6,944 bases of DNA. Origin: Nitrososphaerota archaeon. GTDB lineage: Archaea; Thermoproteota; Nitrososphaeria; Nitrososphaerales; UBA183. Made by a program: the position numbers and the translations under genes. Positions 1 to 4,570 of the stretch are shown here, one piece after another. Below the pieces are notes generated by a model that saw only the letters and a program-made list of their open reading frames with translations, made no database searches and had not been told where the DNA came from. The number at the start of each line of letters is the position of its first letter. The stretch's first letter is position 1. The DNA lies in contig JAPCJN010000108.1 of the NCBI GenBank assembly GCA_027886925.1, positions 1 to 6,944 on the forward strand, written 5' to 3'.

Positions 1-1
1 G

Positions 2-754
2 TTCTCCGCCGCCGATGCTGGCAGGTTCCACCTGGTCGATGGGAATGCCAGCTCCTTGCAGGCAGCCTTGTCCCAGCTCGGCCTGAACGGAGGCACCACC
101 ATGGTCCAAGAGGGCGTCTACGACCCGGTTCTTAGCACTCTAAGCGACCCTAACGTCAACGGGATCCTGATCTTCCTCGGAGCGCTCGCTCTGGTGCTCG
201 ACCTCTATCATCCGACTTTCGTACTTTCCATCGCCGGCGCGATAGCTTTGGTGGCCGGGCTGGTAGGGGTGGAGGTGGTCGGCGCCTCTACCCTCGGGCT
301 CATCGTCATCCTTACGGGGGTCGCCCTGATGTTCTTGGAGCTGAAGCTCGGTCACGGCTTTGCGATGATCGGCGGAGCGGTGGTAGGAGGTCTGGGCATC
401 TACCTACTATTCCAGGGTGTCGAGTTCTCTTCAGGTTCCGCGAATCTGACCCAGGTGGAGGCAGTTGTGGTGATCGCGATCGGAGTCTTGGGAGGTCTTT
501 ACGTAAGGTGGGTGATAGGTCCGCTGAGGACGAAGCGCAAGCTGACGGGGTCCGAGTCCCTGCCCGGAAAAATAGGAAAGGCTTCCACCCCGTTGTCGCC
601 ATCAGGAGAGGTCAGGGTCGAGGGGATAACTTGGAGGGCTAGGAGCGTGTCGGGAGACATCAAGTCCGGGGAGCGGGTGAGGGTGAAGGCGGTGGAAGGG
701 ATCGTGCTCGTCGTGGAAAAACCCGAGGAAGGGCCGGCGACAACGGCGGCCTAG
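2..754 (+). CDS. NfeD-family membrane protein, long ClpP-NfeD type (5' partial)
   Basis: The frame is open from the left edge to the TAG at 752-754, giving 250 visible residues; the true start and any N-terminal ClpP-like serine protease domain lie outside the window. Visible residues 1-50 resemble the tail of the protease domain and the linker (LSTLSDPNVNG) found in long archaeal NfeD proteins. About five hydrophobic helices follow (roughly residues 53-69, 73-91, 97-113, 119-137 and 151-170). The C-terminus (about 183-240) is the soluble NfeD OB-fold, with the pattern G-K-x-G-x-A-x-T-x-L-x-P-x-G, V-x-V-x-G-x-x-W-x-A and G-x-x-V-x-V-x-x-V-x-G. Known of the family: long NfeD pairs with stomatin-like proteins and, in Pyrococcus PH1510, its protease domain cleaves the partner's C-terminus. 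The SPFH gene follows after 69 bases on the same strand, the classical NfeD-SPFH pair. That the protease domain exists upstream is inferred, because the reading frame continues in protein-like sequence to the edge. Confidence 0.88.
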   Translation, partial: FSAADAGRFHLVDGNASSLQAALSQLGLNGGTTMVQEGVYDPVLSTLSDPNVNGILIFLGALALVLDLYHPTFVLSIAGAIALVAGLVGVEVVGASTLGLIVILTGVALMFLELKLGHGFAMIGGAVVGGLGIYLLFQGVEFSSGSANLTQVEAVVVIAIGVLGGLYVRWVIGPLRTKRKLTGSESLPGKIGKASTPLSPSGEVRVEGITWRARSVSGDIKSGERVRVKAVEGIVLVVEKPEEGPATTAA

Positions 755-823
755 TGCCCACGACCGGTCATCTCGCAGAACGCCTATATGGGACGTCGGA
801 GCCCATACCTTTGGGAATATTAG
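755..823 (+). other. NfeD-SPFH intergenic spacer
   Basis: This 69-base gap separates two same-strand, functionally paired genes. It contains two short A/T-rich patches, CTATATGG near 784-791 and GAATATTAG at 814-822, in otherwise GC-rich DNA. Either could be a weak archaeal box A giving the SPFH gene its own promoter. The second would fit a leaderless transcript beginning near the GTG at 842. No Shine-Dalgarno sequence is evident before either candidate start. Co-transcription from an upstream NfeD promoter is equally possible. Confidence 0.3.
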
Positions 824-1663
824 TTGGTAGACGTCGCCACCGTGGCTGCCGAGGCCCTGGTCGCCCTTATCGTACTGGCGATCCTTCTCAGCGGAGTGCG
901 AGTTCTGAAGGAATGGGAGAGGGCACCTATCCTGAGCCTTGGCCGATACAAGGGCCTCCGGGGGCCGGGGATAATCTACGTGGTCCCGTTCATCAACAAG
1001 GTCCCGTTCACGATATCGACGCGGCTCCAGACCGTCTCTTTCAAGACGGAACAGACGTTCACGAAGGACAACGTCCCGGTCGTCGTGGACTCTGTCATGT
1101 ATTTTCAGCCGGTAGACCTGCAGAAGGTGGTGTTAGGCGCAGAGAACTACTACATGGCGACGCAGCTCGCCGCGCAGACCACTCTCAGAGAGGTGATAGG
1201 GCAGGTAAGCTTCGACGACCTTCTGACCGAGCGGGAGAAGGTTGGCGCGAACGCCAGGGCGGTGATCGACAGCAAGACCGAGTCGTGGGGAGTGAAGGTG
1301 ACCGCCGTCGAGATTCGGGATGTCGGGATACCATCCGCGCTTCAGGACGCGATGTCGAGGAACGCCCAAGCCGAGAGGGAAAGGAGAGCGAGGGTCACGC
1401 TGGCTTTGGCGGAATTCGAGGCTGCGCAGAAGATGGTCGACGCGGCGAACCTCTACGCAAACAATGACAGGGCCTTCCAACTAAGGTGGATGAACATAAT
1501 CTACGAGCTTGGCCTCCAGGGGAAGAACACCATACTCCTGATCCCCTCGAACATCCCTGTGGCAGGAACCGTAGCGGGCCAGGGATTCCCGCCCGTTGGA
1601 GTGATGGGCATCAACGAGCTGGCGAAGCGCGCAGAGCGCACCGCGAATGACGAGAGCAAGTAG
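824..1663 (+). CDS. SPFH/stomatin-like (slipin) membrane protein, NfeD partner
   Basis: This 279-residue protein is the usual length for prokaryotic stomatin/slipin proteins. Residues 7-24 form one N-terminal membrane helix. The SPFH (band 7) domain spans about 25-185, with the family pattern E-W-E-R-A-x-I-x-x-L-G-R-Y, GLRGPG, R-x-Q-T and V-x-V-x-A-V-E-I-R-D-V-x-I-P. A charged helical segment (about 178-212, AQAERERRARVTLALAEFEAAQ) should form the oligomerising coiled coil. A hydrophobic stretch, TILLI at 236-240, lies where Pyrococcus stomatin PH1511 is cut by its NfeD partner. The protein is expected to oligomerise on the inner face of the cytoplasmic membrane and work with the NfeD encoded just upstream. 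The start is uncertain. TTG at 824 directly follows an in-frame TAG at 821-823, so it is the earliest possible start; GTG at 842 is the alternative and still keeps the membrane helix. Frame and family are secure. Confidence 0.92.
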   Translation: MVDVATVAAEALVALIVLAILLSGVRVLKEWERAPILSLGRYKGLRGPGIIYVVPFINKVPFTISTRLQTVSFKTEQTFTKDNVPVVVDSVMYFQPVDLQKVVLGAENYYMATQLAAQTTLREVIGQVSFDDLLTEREKVGANARAVIDSKTESWGVKVTAVEIRDVGIPSALQDAMSRNAQAERERRARVTLALAEFEAAQKMVDAANLYANNDRAFQLRWMNIIYELGLQGKNTILLIPSNIPVAGTVAGQGFPPVGVMGINELAKRAERTANDESK

Positions 1664-1689
1664 AAACCATTCTCCGTTCCCGGTTCCGC
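1664..1689. other. Convergent intergenic gap
   Basis: Only 26 bases separate the TAG of the SPFH gene from the TAA of the oppositely oriented DNA ligase. I see no T-run or stable hairpin on either strand. Transcripts from the two sides probably overlap at their 3' ends, or terminate inside the neighbouring gene. Confidence 0.5.
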
Positions 1690-3528
1690 TTAATCAGCCG
1701 AAGGCTCAGGGTGGTCTGGCTGACCCTTGTTCAGCGTCCTCTTTTGTAATCCGTACATCTCGACGAGCTCTTTTACCGTGGTTGCGTCTTCTGGCCCTTT
1801 CTCATCGCGTACCTTGCCGGTGAACTTTGGGAAGCGCAGAGCCAGGCCGCTGCCGTGCCTCACCACATTGAAGGCCGCGGGGTGGATCGGCGAAAGAGTA
1901 ATCTCCGAAGCGATAGTTTCTATCACGACCTTCGGACGATACCAGACGTCCGGCTGAAGGTTTGACTCTACGTCGGGGGGCTTCACGTGACTCTCGTAGG
2001 GCCTCAGAAGTTTGGGGAACCTCTCTAGGTCTGCGTCCGAGAACCCTGTGCCTATCTTGGTTACGCTCGGGTACACGTTCCGCTTCGAATCGTAGGCAGC
2101 CAGCAGGTATGTCCCATAAACGCCCGCCCTCCTCCCCTTCCCATGGAAGGCACCGATCACGACGAGGTCGATGGTGTCGGTGAGCTCGCTCTTGTATTCG
2201 CGCTTTAGCTTGATCCAGGAGAACTCCCGGGCGCCCGCCCTGTAGGTCCCGTCTGGCTTCTTCGCGACGATGCCCTCGCATCCGTCTGATATGGCGAGTT
2301 CCATGAACTCCTCCATCTCGTCCGCTGTGTCGACCATCCTCGCGGGGACTGGTCTCGTGAACTCGGTCTGTTCGACCACGGCTTCCAGTCTGGCCCTCCT
2401 CTTGAGGTAGGGCTCTCCGGTCAGGTCCTTCCCTTCTACAAAGAGCGCCTCGAAGAAGTTCACGGCGACCGGATACTGCTTCACGGTCTCCTCGACCTTG
2501 TGCTTCCTCCTGCGATGCATGAGCTCCTGGAACGGCAGGTACTCGCCCGTGTTCGCGTTTATCGCGACGACTTCGCCCTCGAGTATGGCGCGTTTGGCGT
2601 TGACGTAATTCCTGACGTAGTCGAGCACGTCTGGATAATTGGGGGTTATCCTCTCGAGGCGTCTCGAGAAGAGCTCCACCTTTTCCCCGTCCTTGTGCAC
2701 TTGCAGCCTCTCGCCATCGAGCTTGTACTCCGCCGCGACAGGCCCGCGCATCTTATCGATTATGGCCTGAGCTGATTCCAGCCTTTCCGCTAGCATTGGC
2801 CTGATCGGCTTTCCTACCTGGAGCCGTATCTTCTCCACTCCTGTAAGCCCTTCTTTGGAAGCGAGCTCGATTACGAGGCCGAGGTCAGATGTCACGTTGT
2901 ACGCGTTCTCGAGAGCCTTGCGCTTTCCCTTGTCGCCAAGAAGCGCAACGGCGGCCGCGTCAAGGATGGTGTAGTCTGCGACGCCCAGCCGGAGGACGCC
3001 CATGGCGGTCCTCAAGATGTATTTTGCCTCATCGGGGCTCGCATCGTTAAGGAGGCTCACCAGGTCTCGAAGTTTGAACTCTATAGAGCCGCCCCCGCTC
3101 GTCCTCGCTATCGCGAGGAGAGAGTCATAGACTCTCTTGAGAGCGAGCCTCTCTGAGACGAGGGACCCTTGCCTTTCCCCTCCCTTCCTCAGGAGAGCCT
3201 GAGCTGCACTCCCGATGTCCCCTGCCTTGATGTAGGCTGCCTTTACCTGGTCGGTAGACTTCCCTGACGCGGTGGCCAGCGCCCTGAGGGCCAGCTTTTC
3301 CGCGATCCCGAGTTCCACCCCTTCATAGTCTGGGCGCAGCTTTCCCTGCATGAGATAGACCAGCATAGGAAGGTCAGACAACGGGGTCTCCTTCAACAAA
3401 GAAGCTAGTATCCCTGTCATCTCGAGCCGGCCGCTCGTTTTCTCGAGCCTCTCAAAATATTCGACGACGACGGAGTACTTCAAGCCAGAAGGTCTGCTCT
3501 TGGAATCCCCATTGTTATAGCTTGACAT
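1690..3528 (-). CDS. lig: ATP-dependent DNA ligase, archaeal type
   Basis: This enzyme seals nicks in DNA during replication and repair by forming a lysyl-AMP intermediate. With the ATG at 3528-3526 it has 612 residues, close to the 560-610 usual for archaeal ligases. The N-terminal DNA-binding domain (about 15-200) includes the conserved VYLMQGKLRPDYEGVELG. Nucleotidyltransferase motifs appear in order: motif I EYKLDGER with catalytic Lys269; motif III FSRRLERIT (287-295); ILEGEVVAI with Glu317; motif IIIa VNFFEALF (356-363); motif IV EGIVAKK (418-424); and motif V WIKLKREY with Lys440 and Lys442. An OB-fold follows (about 446-575), and the last 30 residues are polar. An in-frame GTG at 3549-3547 would add seven residues (MPKARRF); I prefer the ATG because family members begin only a few residues before the V-V-E-Y-F-E-R-L-E helix. 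Upstream on this strand, AGATAGAAAAG near 3582-3592 is a weak box A candidate. It is convergent with the SPFH gene, with no functional link to its neighbours. Confidence 0.96.
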   Translation of the reverse strand: MSSYNNGDSKSRPSGLKYSVVVEYFERLEKTSGRLEMTGILASLLKETPLSDLPMLVYLMQGKLRPDYEGVELGIAEKLALRALATASGKSTDQVKAAYIKAGDIGSAAQALLRKGGERQGSLVSERLALKRVYDSLLAIARTSGGGSIEFKLRDLVSLLNDASPDEAKYILRTAMGVLRLGVADYTILDAAAVALLGDKGKRKALENAYNVTSDLGLVIELASKEGLTGVEKIRLQVGKPIRPMLAERLESAQAIIDKMRGPVAAEYKLDGERLQVHKDGEKVELFSRRLERITPNYPDVLDYVRNYVNAKRAILEGEVVAINANTGEYLPFQELMHRRRKHKVEETVKQYPVAVNFFEALFVEGKDLTGEPYLKRRARLEAVVEQTEFTRPVPARMVDTADEMEEFMELAISDGCEGIVAKKPDGTYRAGAREFSWIKLKREYKSELTDTIDLVVIGAFHGKGRRAGVYGTYLLAAYDSKRNVYPSVTKIGTGFSDADLERFPKLLRPYESHVKPPDVESNLQPDVWYRPKVVIETIASEITLSPIHPAAFNVVRHGSGLALRFPKFTGKVRDEKGPEDATTVKELVEMYGLQKRTLNKGQPDHPEPSAD

Positions 3529-3614
3529 AAATCGGCGAGCCTTCGGCACCGACTTACATCCGACCTGAGTCGTTCAAGTCTTTTCTATCTTTCTTGATGA
3601 TCGAATGTCTAGAG

Positions 3615-3643
3615 CCTCTCGACCTGTTGAAGGGTTGCAGAGG
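3615..3643. repeat. Imperfect hairpin
   Basis: CCTCTCGACC (3615-3624) can pair with GGGTTGCAGAGG (3632-3643) to give about ten pairs, with one bulged C, one G-T pair and a loop of seven or eight bases. It lies about 90 bases upstream of the ligase start. No T-run follows on either strand, so it is not a typical terminator. It could be part of a structured RNA or chance. Confidence 0.3.
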
Positions 3644-4028
3644 TCACGACGCTCCTGAACGTGGGCTAGTCGACGGATGTGCTGAGGGGAGGCAAAGGGA
3701 CGGATAGATTGGAAGGAGGGGGTCAAAGCTGTGACAGCGCGCGGGCTTGCTGACTGAAAGAGCCCTTACCCAGTTCCATTCGAGTGAGGTCTTCGAGATA
3801 CCCGAGACGAAGAAACGAAGGTAAGGCCTAGCTCCCAATCTTAGCTATCGGTGCGTCGTCCGGATGGAGTCTTGGACCTTCATGTGTCTTGCAGCCCTTG
3901 CCCAAATCGGCTGGTTGTCTCCTGGACAAACCTGCAAGTCACGCCGGAAGGACCGGCCAAAATCGAAGTCTGAAAAGTGACCTCGATCGCTGCTGGCCAA
4001 TCTCGAAGAGGGAGCTCTATCAGGACAA

Positions 4029-4060
4029 CGACTAGAGATGAGACTGAGAGGCTCTAGTTG
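4029..4060. repeat. Hairpin (inverted repeat)
   Basis: CGACTAGAG (4029-4037) pairs with CTCTAGTTG (4052-4060). The inner seven pairs are perfect (ACTAGAG with CTCTAGT), then come one G-T and one C-G pair, around a 14-base purine-rich loop. It sits mid-way in the gene-poor stretch. The right arm overlaps the 12-mer GAGAGGCTCTAG (4046-4057), whose exact reverse complement is at 3609-3620, so two alternative pairings exist. No function can be assigned. Confidence 0.4.
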
Positions 4061-4546
4061 CCGTAGCCGCCGACTATCTCAAGTGGCGAAACGTGCACGC
4101 CCAGAGATGAAAAAATCAGGGCCGCACCTCTCAGTGCCATAGTGCCGAATTTTACCTTATCTTCTAGAGACATGGCCTCTCGTTAGGTCGTTCGAGATTA
4201 AAGCTCGATGTGCTCTCATCTGCAAAATTGACAAAATAACGTCAAGAATCTAGCGAATCCTCACCGTTCTGGGTGCTACCATCCGTCAACCCTGTCAGAT
4301 ATCGACCCGCTCGTTGCCGTTCCTATTGTTTGTGTGTCCTTCCGGCATGCTTGGGCAAGCGAGTCGTCGCGGGAAGTTGACCGAGGGACTTCTCAACCTT
4401 CACTCCCATCGTCTTTTGACGTGTCCTGGTCTTGCCCCGCGTGCTCCGACAATAAGAACTGACTTATCTTCTCTCGCATGCAGGGCACCCGACCTGACAG
4501 TCGAAAGTCGACGCCTATCTTACGTATCCTACGAATCTGCGCAAGA

Positions 4547-4555
4547 GATAAATAA
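4547..4555 (+). promoter_or_regulatory. Archaeal TATA box (box A) of the quinoprotein gene
   Basis: GATAAATAA is the clearest box A match near any start in the window, preceded by a purine-rich AAGA that could serve as a BRE. In archaea transcription begins about 25-27 bases after the centre of box A, here near 4576-4578. That is downstream of the first ATG (4571) and just upstream of the second (4583), so it favours an almost leaderless message starting translation at 4583. Confidence 0.6.
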
Positions 4556-4570
4556 TGGATATTACTACAA

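Larger units (their letters stand above)
3550..4546. other. Gene-poor region of about 1 kb, no gene supported
   Basis: The longest frames here (90 aa at 4314-4586 on +, 112 aa at 4393-4731 on -, 64 aa at 3644-3838 on -) have no recognisable motif or plausible protein composition, and two of them run into the quinoprotein gene. The stretch is richer in A/T than the flanking genes, notably at 4105-4260. I found no tRNA T-arm with matching stems and no recognisable rRNA, SRP RNA or RNase P RNA signature. It contains an imperfect hairpin at 3615-3643, a hairpin at 4029-4060, a 12-base inverted repeat linking the two sites, and a loose 14-base direct repeat (12 of 14 identical) at 3955-3968 and 3995-4008. 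The outer edges should hold the ligase promoter (left, - strand) and the quinoprotein promoter (right, + strand). The middle could be a decayed gene or an unrecognised RNA; the sequence does not decide. Confidence 0.5.

Noticed and set aside
56..58. TTG at 56 as the start of the NfeD gene
   Set aside because: The frame continues upstream to base 2 in sequence matching long NfeD proteins, so the gene is truncated by the window edge and does not start here.
754..1467. 237-residue frame on the + strand overlapping the SPFH gene
   Set aside because: Arg/Gly/Pro-rich composition without motifs, and it covers the well-supported SPFH frame; a shadow produced by GC-rich codons.
1802..2281. 159-residue frame on the - strand inside the ligase gene
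   Set aside because: Arg-rich, no motifs, entirely inside the ligase OB-fold and nucleotidyltransferase coding sequence in another frame.
3572..3580. GTTCAAGTC resembling a tRNA T-loop
   Set aside because: The flanking bases do not form a T-stem, and no acceptor, D or anticodon arm can be built around it.
3594..3658. Possible C/D-box guide RNA (TTGATGA at 3594-3600, CTGA at 3655-3658)
   Set aside because: Overall spacing fits, but no credible D'/C' boxes at guide distance and no terminal stem were found.
3864..3980. 38-residue ATG frame (MESWTFMCLAALAQ...)
   Set aside because: Short, with no promoter, ribosome site or recognisable family; such a frame is expected by chance in 1 kb.
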